Positions 8,352 to 16,162 are shown, counted from the first letter of the stretch. The stretch is DNA of 64,000 nucleotides from Sporosarcina jiandibaonis (GCF_013184495.1 NZ_JAAOIY010000006.1:1-64000), one strand, 5' to 3'. Program-made: numbers and translations. Notes: generated from the letters alone by a model not told the origin.

Positions 8352-9785
8352 TTAGTAAGTCGTTAACTTGAACAATTCCTGCAGCCGAATAATACTTCGT
8401 TGGTAAAACGTAAAGTCGTCTTGGTACTTTTCGAAGTCGACGGTGTAAAGTGCGTCTTCGTTATTCCATAGTCTTGTAAAGTAAGCGTTGATGTCTTGAA
8501 CGAGTTCGCTGTCGTTTTGCGCGATGATCCGGAGGTTTGATTCCAAGTTATAGTTATTTAAAGCGCGCTCGGTTAAATTTGCGGCGCCGTTGGAAATATA
8601 TGTTTCGTCAGCAGTTTGGACGACGACGAGCTTTGTGTGGTATTGACCGATTACAGTGTTGTACCAGCGAATATCGATTGCCCCCTTTGAATCTTTCATC
8701 ATTCTTTGTGCAACTGGCCGATTGGGCAGACCCGTTTTTTGACTGCCGAATGAGTTTTCGTTGGGATCTAAAATCATCTTCACATCTACTCCGCGGTTTG
8801 CGGCATCCAGAAGCGCTTCAACCACATTTTCTTCGGCTATGAAAAACATTCCAAGAAAAATTTGATCGCCTTTTTGCGCTTTATCAATATCGGCTAGCAT
8901 TGTGTCGAGTATTTTCTTCTCTGTTATATATTGGACTTGGTACTTCCCGTCCGATTTTTCGTCGACTTTTACCCGCGGCAATGTGCCGCCGTTCGTATAA
9001 TTCACTACCGCTTCTTCAGCTTCTAAAATATCGTTTAAGACGGACCCCGTTACTTTCATGGCGACATTCCCATGAAAACCGCTGGCGTTATGCGGGTTTG
9101 AAGACGTTACGATAGCCTCTTTGTCGGTGACAATCGCCTTTCGATGATTCGCTTTTATATTTAATAATGTCATATAGGATGCAAGTGTCATTTTCGGCGC
9201 TTCGTTTGCCATCGCATTCGGAATCCACCCCTCCCCTTTTACGTCCATCCATCTGAAAATTGTTCGATAGAGGCCTGAGTAAACTGGCGTTGAATCACGA
9301 AGCGAATCTAAGTCTGTGTAAACAACGTCAATGCCCGCATCTTCCATTTGTTCGAACCACTTATTTTCATAGGAACCATATCCAATATTGAGCGGGTCTG
9401 TGATGAAGGTGATTGGCATTTTCGGGTTTATTTCTTTTTTCTCAACTAAATTCGCAGTCAGCGTCTCTACATTTTTCGGAAAATCAATGTCCTCGTCTGA
9501 ATAATGATCAAAGAGAAAGAAGTCGAGTACGATGAATTGCTCGGCATCCTCGATTAATCGATTCACTTCGTCAAAGATTTGAAGCTCGTGTTGCAAGTCG
9601 TCTCCTTTCTCATTTTGCGCGTACGTTAAATCAGTAATCATCTGAACATCGTCTGTGTAGTGTAATTTTCCTTCGTATGAAAGGCCGGGTGGGAGAGGCT
9701 TATATGTATGCCATAAAATCGTTGCTATATAGATGAGAAGTATTATTCCTACGCTTCCAAATATTATTTTCTTCTTCGTTTTCAT
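8352..9785 (-). CDS. Phospholipase D-family membrane-anchored protein
   Basis: A 477-residue protein with an N-terminal membrane anchor (FGSVGIILLIYIATILW) and two HKD-type half-sites. The first is canonical, NHRKAIVTDKEAIVTSSN, fitting HxKx4D, near residues 213-230. The second, YHTKLVVVQTADETYISNGAANLT near residue 387, has the His and Lys but Gln in place of the Asp. The family covers cardiolipin synthases, phospholipases and nucleases; with one anchor and this layout it may act on phospholipid at the outer face of the membrane. The ATG at 9785 has a GCGGAGA ribosome site. It is a single-gene unit flanked by repeat arrays on both sides. Confidence 0.8.
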   Translation of the reverse strand: MKTKKKIIFGSVGIILLIYIATILWHTYKPLPPGLSYEGKLHYTDDVQMITDLTYAQNEKGDDLQHELQIFDEVNRLIEDAEQFIVLDFFLFDHYSDEDIDFPKNVETLTANLVEKKEINPKMPITFITDPLNIGYGSYENKWFEQMEDAGIDVVYTDLDSLRDSTPVYSGLYRTIFRWMDVKGEGWIPNAMANEAPKMTLASYMTLLNIKANHRKAIVTDKEAIVTSSNPHNASGFHGNVAMKVTGSVLNDILEAEEAVVNYTNGGTLPRVKVDEKSDGKYQVQYITEKKILDTMLADIDKAQKGDQIFLGMFFIAEENVVEALLDAANRGVDVKMILDPNENSFGSQKTGLPNRPVAQRMMKDSKGAIDIRWYNTVIGQYHTKLVVVQTADETYISNGAANLTERALNNYNLESNLRIIAQNDSELVQDINAYFTRLWNNEDALYTVDFEKYQDDFTFYQRSIIRLQELFKLTTY

Positions 9786-9870
9786 TTGAACATCTCCGCT
9801 TCAAAACAACTAGGTCATTGGTATGTTCCCCGTGAGGATAATCGGTAAACAAACCGCACAGGGTTTTATT

Positions 9871-10200
9871 CGCAAATAAAAAAATGGAGGCCGAGCGATA
9901 CGAGAATAAAAAATGGGGGCGAGACGGTACGAGAATAAACATGGGAGCATCGAGAGCAATCGGACCCGCTGCGAGAGCAAACCGAGGCGCAACGAGAATA
10001 AAAAAATGGAGGCGGGACGGTACGAGAATAAACATGGGAGCACCGAGAGCAACCGGACCCGCTGCGAGAGCAAACCGAGGCGCAACGAGAATAAAAAATG
10101 GAGGCGGGACGGTACGAGAATAAACATGGGAGCACCGAGAGCAACCGGACCCGCCGCGAGAGCAAACCGAGGCGCAACGAGAATAAAAAATAGGGGCAGC
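9871..10200 (+). repeat. 21-bp periodic array B (CGAGAATAAA/CGAGAGCAAA) with a 92-93 bp higher-order repeat
   Basis: Words beginning CGAG or CGGG start at 9901, 9920, 9930, 9951, 9972, 9993, 10013, 10023, 10044, 10065, 10086, 10105, 10115, 10136, 10157 and 10178; nine of fifteen steps are exactly 21 bp and the others are 19-20 plus 10. Degenerate units at 9871 and 9892 keep the register. A set of units is repeated nearly identically at 9930, 10023 and 10115 (93 and 92 bp apart). This stretch fills the 640-bp gap between the phospholipase-like gene and the IS relic. Because 21 is a multiple of three, long but meaningless reading frames run through it on both strands. Confidence 0.9.
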
Positions 10201-10374
10201 GCAATACGGCCTGGAGCTAAACGTGAGCAATAAAAAACACAGCCGTCGATTGGTAACGGATTCGGTTGATGGGGAGAAAAGTGCAATTAACAACGTAAAT
10301 AACAGCTTTATCAGCATATATTTCAACAGTGAAATGGCTATATAAAAAACAAGTAAAAACGCTCAGATTTTGAA

Positions 10375-10420
10375 ACTGCACCCCAATTGTTGGACACAAT
10401 CTAACAATTGGAGGTGCAGT
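10375..10420 (+). promoter_or_regulatory. Terminal hairpin that sequesters the orfA ribosome site
   Basis: ACTGCACCCCAATTGTT (10375-10391) pairs with AACAATTGGAGGTGCAGT (10403-10420), with one bulged base and an 11-base loop. The 3' arm contains GGAGGTG (10410-10416), the ribosome site for the orfA ATG at 10427. A transcript reading in from outside would fold and hide the site, while one started inside the loop or later would not. Confidence 0.7.
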
Positions 10421-10426
10421 TTTTCT

Positions 10427-10948
10427 ATGGCAAAATATACGCTTGATTATAAACTATCGGCTGTTAAACGGTATTTGGAAGGCGGAGAAAGTTATATTTC
10501 AATCGAAAGGTCAATTGGAACATCTGTAAGCGTAGTGATGAACTGGGTAAAGCAATATCAAGCTCATGGGATAGAGGGTTTAATGAAGAAAAACTACACA
10601 AATTACTCCTTACAGTTTAAACTGGATGTACTTAACTACATGAGTGATAATGGGACGTCACCAAATGAAACAGCAGTGATTTTTAACATTTCCTCTCCAG
10701 CAACGATAAGAGCTTGGAGGATCCTTTTTGAAAAAGGTGGTGTAGACGCCCTCACTTCTAAGAATAAGGGGCGTCCATCCATGAAAAGAGAATCCCGAAA
10801 GAAACAAAATAACGAGTCTCCAAAAGATGCTGTCGAAGCTTTACAGGCCGAAGTGGCACAATTACGAATGGAGAATGAGTATCTAAAAAAGTTGAATGCC
10901 TTAGTTCAAAACAAGGAAAAATCACCAAACAAGATAAAGCGAAAGTAA
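10427..10948 (+). CDS. IS3-family transposase OrfA (two helix-turn-helix domains)
   Basis: The 173-residue product has two helix-turn-helix segments (YKLSAVKRYLEGGESYISIERSIG near residues 8-31 and QFKLDVLNYMSDNGTSPNETA near 62-82) and a C-terminal leucine-zipper-like coiled coil (VEALQAEVAQLRMENEYLKKL), the normal layout for OrfA of the IS150 group. It binds the IS ends and is fused to OrfB by a -1 frameshift in intact elements. I chose the ATG at 10427 behind GGAGGTG. OrfB here is cut short, so no active transposase can be formed from this copy. Confidence 0.85.
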   Translation: MAKYTLDYKLSAVKRYLEGGESYISIERSIGTSVSVVMNWVKQYQAHGIEGLMKKNYTNYSLQFKLDVLNYMSDNGTSPNETAVIFNISSPATIRAWRILFEKGGVDALTSKNKGRPSMKRESRKKQNNESPKDAVEALQAEVAQLRMENEYLKKLNALVQNKEKSPNKIKRK

Positions 10949-11034
10949 TCTATGAACTAAGGTTAAAATTCCCGGTTAAAGCACTTATAAAGTTAGCTGG
11001 TATACCCCGCAGCGTTAGTTTGTTCTTCAACTAA
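10921..11034 (+). pseudogene. IS3-family OrfB, N-terminal remnant
   Basis: In the -1 frame relative to orfA, bases from 10921 code for ITKQDKAKVIYELRLKFPVK and on to ALIKLAGIPRS, the conserved start of IS150-type OrfB (normally continuing into YYYW). After the codon near 11010 the sequence diverges and a stop follows at 11032. About 240-250 residues, including the DDE catalytic core, are missing. Confidence 0.75.
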
Positions 11035-11150
11035 ACTGCACCTTTAGTTCAATAAGAAAAAAGGCTTTACTCCGTCTTGAACTAAAGCACCCGTTAGTTA
11101 AAAGTGAAGCTTATTCAACAATCGCGCCCGATCATTGCATATGTGATTTC
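11023..11150. repeat. Cluster of dispersed palindromic repeats
   Basis: The stretch contains TTCTTCAACTAAACTGCACC then TTTAGTTCAA, next TTGAACTAAAGCACCCGTTAGTT, and then TTCAACAATCGCGCCCGATC. Related copies lie at 11608-11633 and 12239-12271. They form hairpins with arms such as TTCAACTAA/TTAGTTGAA and TTCAACAATC/GATTGTTGAA. They resemble small intergenic palindromic repeats seen in many Bacillales, though I cannot name the family. Confidence 0.5.
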
Positions 11151-11163
11151 TTTTCCACGCCTA

Positions 11164-11547
11164 CTATTTTGCACCCTTCATGCTTTTTAAAGTTTTCATG
11201 TATCCAAGTGACAATAAAAGAACGACTGTATATATAACTACACTACCCATAGAGTATAAAGCCCGTAATTTGTTACTGACCGGAGAATAACCACTATGAG
11301 CATTGTAATGCCGTTCTGCACCTTCAAACCCTGCCTGAATACTGATTAACGCTAATCCCAATAACACTAAAGCAAAAATAGCCTTTTTATGACAGATCAT
11401 TTTAACTAAGTTCTCCTTAAAAACGGAGGAAAAGGATATTTTACCTCGATAATCTTTCGATTGCTCTTGTTTTGAAAATGGAACCAAAAAGAAAATCAGA
11501 AGCCCACTATAAACCAGCAACAGGACTACAAATTCAGAAAAGCCCAT
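11164..11547 (-). CDS. Small membrane protein of unknown function
   Basis: The 127-residue product has three probable transmembrane segments (FVVLLLVYSGLLIFFLVPF near residues 6-24, AIFALVLLGLALISIQAGF near 57-75, and VVIYTVVLLLSLGYM near 100-115). No signal peptide or known domain is visible. The ATG at 11547 has a good ribosome site (GGGAGGTTGTTCAC). It sits in an accessory patch between an IS remnant and palindromic repeats, with no partner gene, so it may be a remnant of a larger acquired region. I do not recognise its family. Confidence 0.6.
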   Translation of the reverse strand: MGFSEFVVLLLVYSGLLIFFLVPFSKQEQSKDYRGKISFSSVFKENLVKMICHKKAIFALVLLGLALISIQAGFEGAERHYNAHSGYSPVSNKLRALYSMGSVVIYTVVLLLSLGYMKTLKSMKGAK

Positions 11548-11607
11548 GTGAACAACCTCCCTAGTCCTTTATTTTACTACCTTTGTCTCTTTTGTCTCTA
11601 AATAACA

Positions 11608-11633
11608 TTCAACAATCTGGTCCGATTGTTGAA
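11608..11633. repeat. Palindromic repeat, perfect 10-bp arms
   Basis: TTCAACAATC, a 6-base loop TGGTCC, then GATTGTTGAA. The left arm is identical to the one at 11114-11123 in the cluster upstream. A partial copy of the related ACTAA-type word follows at 11650. Confidence 0.6.
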
Positions 11634-11686
11634 CACAAGTTAAACAACACTCTTCAACTAATAAGACGTTCTCATGTTAATTAAAA

Positions 11687-12004
11687 TTACTCTTTTTCAA
11701 TCTCTGTATGCTCAATCTGTTCTAAAATCCAAGGTTCATCTCCTTTTTTTGAATATAAAGAAAAATACTCTTTGTTTTCTTCAATCAAGTTCCAAACCAT
11801 CTCTTCTTTGACAACTACCTTAAATGCTTTATCTTTAGTTTGATTGTTAGGGTCATATGCTTCTATCCAATATTCCTTGTAATCGTTGGAATGACCTTTT
11901 TCAATTACGATTAACATAGAAGTAGTAGATTTAGAAGCTCCCCCACATGATATCAGTATTGTTAACAACATAAATATAATAAATATATTGGAAATTTTTC
12001 TCAT
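11687..12004 (-). CDS. Small lipoprotein of unknown function
   Basis: The 105-residue protein has a lipoprotein signal: basic MRKISN, a hydrophobic stretch, and lipobox LISC with the cysteine at residue 20. The mature part is about 85 residues with mixed charge (GHSNDYKEYWIEAYDPNN and KGDEPWILEQIEHTE) and no domain I recognise. The ATG at 12004 follows TGAGGGGGGATATAAA. It is probably anchored to the outer face of the membrane. It stands alone in the accessory patch, with no operon partner. Confidence 0.65.
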   Translation of the reverse strand: MRKISNIFIIFMLLTILISCGGASKSTTSMLIVIEKGHSNDYKEYWIEAYDPNNQTKDKAFKVVVKEEMVWNLIEENKEYFSLYSKKGDEPWILEQIEHTEIEKE

Positions 12005-12084
12005 TTTATATCCCCCCTCAACTATTTATTTCACATAAGAAAGTCATCTTTCCCTGTATAGTGCAAAATGAAAGTACATAGTAT

Positions 12085-12195
12085 TGCAAGCAAACTTGGC
12101 GTTGCAACTTTACATGGAGTGATGGGCATGAGCCTTTGCAGGCAAAGCCAGCCCTTGATTTAGCTGGAGAACACTATTGCAACTTTTTTATCATC
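12085..12195 (+). other. Structured intergenic stretch, possible small RNA or repeat relic
   Basis: Within the 520-bp gap between the lipoprotein and the ECF gene, this piece can form CTTTG-CAGG-CAAAG and CCAGC-10-GCTGG hairpins, and ends in TTGCAACTTTTTT. It also holds a single TGCAAGCAAA word of the type found in arrays A1-A3. No start codon with a ribosome site was seen. The rest of the gap is AT-rich and carries only the palindrome at 12239. Confidence 0.25.
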
Positions 12196-12238
12196 GATAA
12201 AATCCAGATGATATTTTCATCGAAAATCAGAATTTTTT

Positions 12239-12271
12239 TCTTCAACTAAACTGCCCCGTTAGTTGAAGAAC
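12239..12271. repeat. Palindromic repeat, CTTCAACTAA arms
   Basis: TTCTTCAACTAA and TTAGTTGAAGAA are complementary arms around an 8-base loop ACTGCCCCG-like centre. It belongs to the same family as the copies at 11027 and 11078. Confidence 0.6.
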
Positions 12272-12477
12272 ATCATTTCACAATCTTTAATATATTTTAG
12301 CATATATTTCTCATCTTCCTTCTAAATTTTTTTACTCCCAATATCCAATTAGCAAGTGTTTTAACAATGGTATTAACACAGACACATAAATTTATGCGAT
12401 GCTGTTAATTCCTGTGCCGATTGTAGTACCAGTTCGTTTATATAAAGCATCTAAATGTTGATGCAACAACAAAAACA

Positions 12478-12508
12478 GGGACACCAATTCATATGCGAAT
12501 TGTGTCCC
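12478..12508 (-). terminator. Rho-independent terminator after the lone ECF sigma gene
   Basis: GGGACACAATTC pairs with GAATTGGTGTCCC (one bulge) on the minus strand and is followed by TGTTTTTGTTGTTG. It lies 16 bp past the stop of the ECF gene. Confidence 0.75.
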
Positions 12509-12523
12509 CGAACACTGTGTTTT

Positions 12524-13069
12524 TTAGGCAATTACATATTCGTATGCCGCTTTGTCGTCAATCATAAGTTCTTTTAAGTACTTTCTGGCACGAAATAGTC
12601 TCGATTTGACCGTTCCGATGGATACTTTCATTTCTTCCGCAATTTCGTTTAGAGAATATTGATAGACATAGAAGTACTCGATTGTCGTTTTATATATTTC
12701 ATCTAATTTATCAATTTTCTGGCGAACAATTGATTGAATGTCATTTTGTTCAACAATTTCACCAGGCGTTAACGTATCACTTGGAACCAAATCGAGTATT
12801 GGAACGTCAAGTGTAGGTGGTTGGTTCATAACATGTTCGCTATGCCTTACATTTTTTCGGTAGCGATCTCGGAATGTGTTCATGCAGATGGTCGTCAGCC
12901 ATCCTTTTAAATGGTCGATATCATCTAATCGATCACTGTAGCGAACCACTTTAACCCAGACGTCCTGCATAACGTCTTCGGCTTCTTCCTTATTTCGAGT
13001 TAGTTTTAAACATAGATGATAGATATACCGACCGTATTCTTCATACAAGGCATCCAGATTGTTAGTCAT
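12524..13069 (-). CDS. ECF-type RNA polymerase sigma factor without adjacent anti-sigma gene
   Basis: The 181-residue factor has sigma region 2 near residues 6-75 (EEAEDVMQDVWVKVVRYSDRL and HLKGWLTTICMNTFRDRYRK) and region 4 near 115-168 (KTTIEYFYVYQYSLNEIAEEMKVSIGTVKSRLFRARKYL). The ATG at 13069 follows GGGAGAGTAATTAAG. Unlike the pair at 3722-4841, no anti-sigma gene is next to it: a terminator follows and a CNNM-family gene lies upstream on the same strand. It may be controlled at the level of transcription or by an unlinked partner. The family is certain, the regulon unknown. Confidence 0.88.
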   Translation of the reverse strand: MTNNLDALYEEYGRYIYHLCLKLTRNKEEAEDVMQDVWVKVVRYSDRLDDIDHLKGWLTTICMNTFRDRYRKNVRHSEHVMNQPPTLDVPILDLVPSDTLTPGEIVEQNDIQSIVRQKIDKLDEIYKTTIEYFYVYQYSLNEIAEEMKVSIGTVKSRLFRARKYLKELMIDDKAAYEYVIA

Positions 13070-13177
13070 CTTAATTACTCTCCCGTCTTTTTGCTATTAA
13101 CCTTATTATCAGCAATAAAGACGATTTAAACTATCGCATTCTCTTTCAGTAATCTTACAAACTTGTAAGGTTTGGAA

Positions 13178-14410
13178 TTAATCTTCTCTTTCTGCTGTGA
13201 TTTTCATGCGAATAATTCGAGTGCGTTCCATTTCTTCGATTTCAAACCGCAAGTTTTCATACGAAAAGCGTTCGCCTGGTTCCGGCAAATGACCAAGTTG
13301 TTGGAGAACAAATCCACCAATCGTTTCGTGATCCGTCGGCAATTCAATCCCGATTAGTTCCATCGCGTCTATAATTTCTAGTCGACCATGGCATGTTAAG
13401 GAGTCATCCGTCTTTTCATAAATCAGCACTTCTTCTTCCATATCGGTTTCGTCTTCAATATCTTGTCCGATCATTTCTTCGATTATATCTTCTTGCGTAA
13501 CAATTCCAAGCGTTCCCCCGTATTCATCAAGCACAACAGCCATATGTTTCTTTTGCGAAAGCATCATTTTAAATACGGTCTCAACACTTGCTGTTTGAAC
13601 GACGTAGATCATATCGCGGTCAATGAATTCCCCGAGCTTTCTTTCAGGTTCTAAAGACCATTCGATGAACATTTTCGAATAAAACATCCCCACTATGGTA
13701 TCCATGCTTTCCTCGTACACAGGGTAGCGCGTGTAGAAGAACTCTAAAATCGTGTCGCGGACTTCTTCGTAAGTGGCCGTGAGCGGCAGACCGACAACAT
13801 CCGTACGATGCGTCTCAAGGACGTCCCAAACATCTTTGTCACGAAAATCAAGAACACCTTTTAAGCGAAGCGTTTCATCTTGTTCGAAAGTTCCTTCTAT
13901 TGTCGCGATGTCCATCATGGATTTAAGGTCTTCTTTCGTCAAAGTCGCTTCCCTGACTGTTCCTTTTGAAATTATGCGAATGAAAATATTCGTAAACATT
14001 GCCAGTATTGCCGTGAGCGGTGTGAGAATTATTACAAGCAATGAAATTGTCGGTGCAACTACATAGGCAACTCGATCAGCAAACGTTGCGGCAATCGTCT
14101 TCGGCAACACTTCACCGAATACGATAATAACGACCGTTAAAATACCGGTTGCGATGCCGACTTTCCAGCCCTTATCAATACAAATCATTGTTACGATTGT
14201 CGGCATCATTATATTGGCGATATTATTACCGATCAAAATCGCAGTAATCATTCGGTCCGGCTTCGAAATTAAGTTGAGCAGCTTTTCTGATTTTTTATCA
14301 TCTTGATCAGCTCGAAGCTGGACCTTCATCCTATTTACTGCGGTCAGTGCCGTTTCGCTTCCCGAAAGAAAGAACGACATGATCAAAAAGAATCCGAGTG
14401 CGAAAAACAA
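13178..14410 (-). CDS. CNNM/CorC (hemolysin C)-family membrane transporter or regulator
   Basis: The 410-residue protein has an N-terminal DUF21 (CNNM) membrane domain of about four helices (residues 1-175, with SGSETALTAVNRMKV near the start), paired CBS domains (about 190-310, including KKHMAVVLDEYGGTLGIVTQEDIIEEM) and a C-terminal CorC_HlyC domain (about 325-405). Members are linked to Mg2+ or other cation efflux. The start is the TTG at 14410, nine bases after GGAGG; an intervening ATG is followed at once by a stop. It is monocistronic as far as visible. Confidence 0.88.
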   Translation of the reverse strand: MFFALGFFLIMSFFLSGSETALTAVNRMKVQLRADQDDKKSEKLLNLISKPDRMITAILIGNNIANIMMPTIVTMICIDKGWKVGIATGILTVVIIVFGEVLPKTIAATFADRVAYVVAPTISLLVIILTPLTAILAMFTNIFIRIISKGTVREATLTKEDLKSMMDIATIEGTFEQDETLRLKGVLDFRDKDVWDVLETHRTDVVGLPLTATYEEVRDTILEFFYTRYPVYEESMDTIVGMFYSKMFIEWSLEPERKLGEFIDRDMIYVVQTASVETVFKMMLSQKKHMAVVLDEYGGTLGIVTQEDIIEEMIGQDIEDETDMEEEVLIYEKTDDSLTCHGRLEIIDAMELIGIELPTDHETIGGFVLQQLGHLPEPGERFSYENLRFEIEEMERTRIIRMKITAERED

Positions 14411-14580
14411 AATTACATTCCTCCTAGGGGCGTTTTTCTTTATTCTATGTATAATTTGATTTTAGTTTATTTCACATATCATACCATATTTCCAATCAAA
14501 CACATGACAATTTAACTTCATTTCTCACAATTCTGCTATACTATTTTCAGAAGGAAAACATATTGAAATGAGGGATTTGA

Positions 14581-15978
14581 TTGGCGCATTTAGAAGAATT
14601 AGACCAATATTTCACTGAACAACGCGAAACGCATCTTGAGGAATTAAATGAATTTTTACGTATTCCAAGCATTAGCGCGTTATCTGAACACAAAACGGAT
14701 ATGCAACAAGCTGCACAGTGGTTGGTGAATTCATTGACGAAGGCTGGACTTGAGAACGTTTCTATCAATGAGACGAATGGCCACCCTGTCGTTTACGCTG
14801 ATTGGCTACATGTGGAAGGAAAACCGACGATTCTTGTTTACGGTCATTACGATGTACAACCCGTCGACCCGCTTGAATTATGGGATAGCGCACCTTTTGA
14901 ACCTGAAGTCCGCGATAATAAGTTATATGCTCGCGGCGCAAGTGATGATAAAGGACAAGTATTCATGCATATTAAAGCGGTTGAGGCGTTAATGAAAGAA
15001 TCAGGAAGCCTCCCGGTTAACGTAAAGTTTTTAATTGAAGGCGAAGAAGAAATCGGAAGTCCTAATTTAGAGAGCTATATTGTTGATAATAAAGACAAGC
15101 TTTCCGCGGACGTTATTGTCATATCTGATACAGGCATGCAAGGACCTGGACAGCCAGCTGTTTGTTATGGACTGCGAGGACTTTGCGGCGTTCAAATCGA
15201 TGTGAAAGGCGCGAAGAGCGACCTGCATTCCGGTTTATACGGCGGAGGGGTTCAAAATCCACTTCATGCGATGGTCGAGTTGCTCGCTTCGTTCCGTGAT
15301 AAAGAAGGAAAGATTGCTGTGGAAGGTTTTTACGACAATGTGCGTCCTTTGAGTGATGAGGAACGCGAGGCCTATGAAGCGCTTGGATTCGATGAAGAAG
15401 ATTTGAAAAATGAAATTGATGTGCCTGAGTTATTTGGGGAAAAAGGATTTTCACACCTCGAACGCACGTGGGCCCGTCCTACGCTTGAGCTAAACGGCAT
15501 TTTCGGCGGTTTTTCCGGAGAAGGCATCAAGACTGTTCTACCTGCTGAAGCTGGCGTAAAGATCACATGTCGACTTGTGCCGGACCAAGATCCAGATGAA
15601 ATCGTTGAAAAACTAAAAGCGCATATTGAAAAACATAAACCGGTCGGCGTTACTGTGACGGTTACTGAATTCGATAAAGGGAAACCGTTCATCACGCCAT
15701 TTGATCATCCAGCCATTCAAGCAGCGGGCCGTTCGTACGAAAAGGTCTACAATGTGCCGACTGCATATACACGCGGCGGAGGTTCTATTCCAATCGTTGC
15801 CGCGTTCGATGAAATATTGGAACTGCCGGTTGTTCTCATGGGCTTTGGCTTATCAACTGAAAACTTCCACGCGCCAAACGAACACTTCCACTTGGAAAAC
15901 TTTGATCAAGGTCTTCGTGTTATCGGCGATTATTATTATGAGATTGAAAAATTTAGTAAGGATGAACTGAAGAAATAA
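14581..15978 (+). CDS. M20-family dipeptidase
   Basis: The 465-residue metalloenzyme resembles M20 dipeptidases (ArgE/DapE/CPG2 group), which cleave dipeptides with a two-zinc site. The metal ligands are visible: GHYDVQPVDP near residue 90, RGASDDKGQ near 121, and EGEEEIGSPN near 155 holding the catalytic Glu-Glu pair. The lid domain covers about 195-340. The C-terminal ligand is in GFGLSTENFHAPNEHF. The start is the TTG at 14581 after GAGGGATTTGA. It ends in a strong terminator. Confidence 0.9.
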   Translation: MAHLEELDQYFTEQRETHLEELNEFLRIPSISALSEHKTDMQQAAQWLVNSLTKAGLENVSINETNGHPVVYADWLHVEGKPTILVYGHYDVQPVDPLELWDSAPFEPEVRDNKLYARGASDDKGQVFMHIKAVEALMKESGSLPVNVKFLIEGEEEIGSPNLESYIVDNKDKLSADVIVISDTGMQGPGQPAVCYGLRGLCGVQIDVKGAKSDLHSGLYGGGVQNPLHAMVELLASFRDKEGKIAVEGFYDNVRPLSDEEREAYEALGFDEEDLKNEIDVPELFGEKGFSHLERTWARPTLELNGIFGGFSGEGIKTVLPAEAGVKITCRLVPDQDPDEIVEKLKAHIEKHKPVGVTVTVTEFDKGKPFITPFDHPAIQAAGRSYEKVYNVPTAYTRGGGSIPIVAAFDEILELPVVLMGFGLSTENFHAPNEHFHLENFDQGLRVIGDYYYEIEKFSKDELKK

Positions 15979-15996
15979 GTTTTCAAATGAATATGC

Positions 15997-16034
15997 GAGT
16001 ACTTGAATCCCTTCTTCAAGTACTCGTTTTTTAT
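15997..16034 (+). terminator. Rho-independent terminator
   Basis: GAGTACTTGAA and TTCAAGTACTC form a perfect 11-bp stem, followed by GTTTTTT. It closes the dipeptidase unit. Confidence 0.92.
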
Positions 16035-16040
16035 ATTCCT

Positions 16041-16162
16041 ATTGCTTTCCAGTTTATTCCCGCAACGGATTGGGCAGGGTTTTTATTCCCGTATCGAGCT
16101 GCGTTGCTCCCGTTACGCGTGATGTTATTCCCGTTGCTCGCTAGTTTATTCCCGCAATGTTT
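16041..16162 (-). repeat. 21-bp periodic array C (CGGGAATAAA family)
   Basis: On the minus strand, units start at 16154, 16133, 16112, 16091 and 16062 with steps 21, 21, 21 and 29. Cores are CGGGAATAA(A) or CGGGAGCAA. A degenerate unit at 16041 is 21 bp further on. The words are the CGGG version of those in array B, and the 21-21-21-29 step order is the same as in array B. It lies right behind the dipeptidase terminator. Confidence 0.88.

Larger units (their letters stand above)
10371..11012 (+). mobile_element. Truncated IS3-family (IS150-like) element, left part only
   Basis: The left end TGAAACTGCACCCC is followed by an intact orfA and the first 30 or so codons of orfB in the -1 frame, which then stop matching the family at about 11012. 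No right inverted repeat follows. The element is therefore a 5' remnant that cannot transpose by itself. OrfA could still be made. Confidence 0.8.

Noticed and set aside
9700..10326. Long overlapping reading frames on both strands through array B, with Cys/Arg/Phe-rich repeats.
   Set aside because: The repeat step of 21 bp keeps any frame open; no ribosome sites, and composition is that of the repeat, not of a protein.
10371..12520. Prophage or defence island.
   Set aside because: Only an IS remnant, palindromes and two orphan small genes are present; no integrase, phage structural gene or known defence gene was found.
13090..13170. ECF-type promoter (TGAAAG...CGTC) before the sigma gene at 13069.
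   Set aside because: The spacing is 19 bp instead of about 16 bp.
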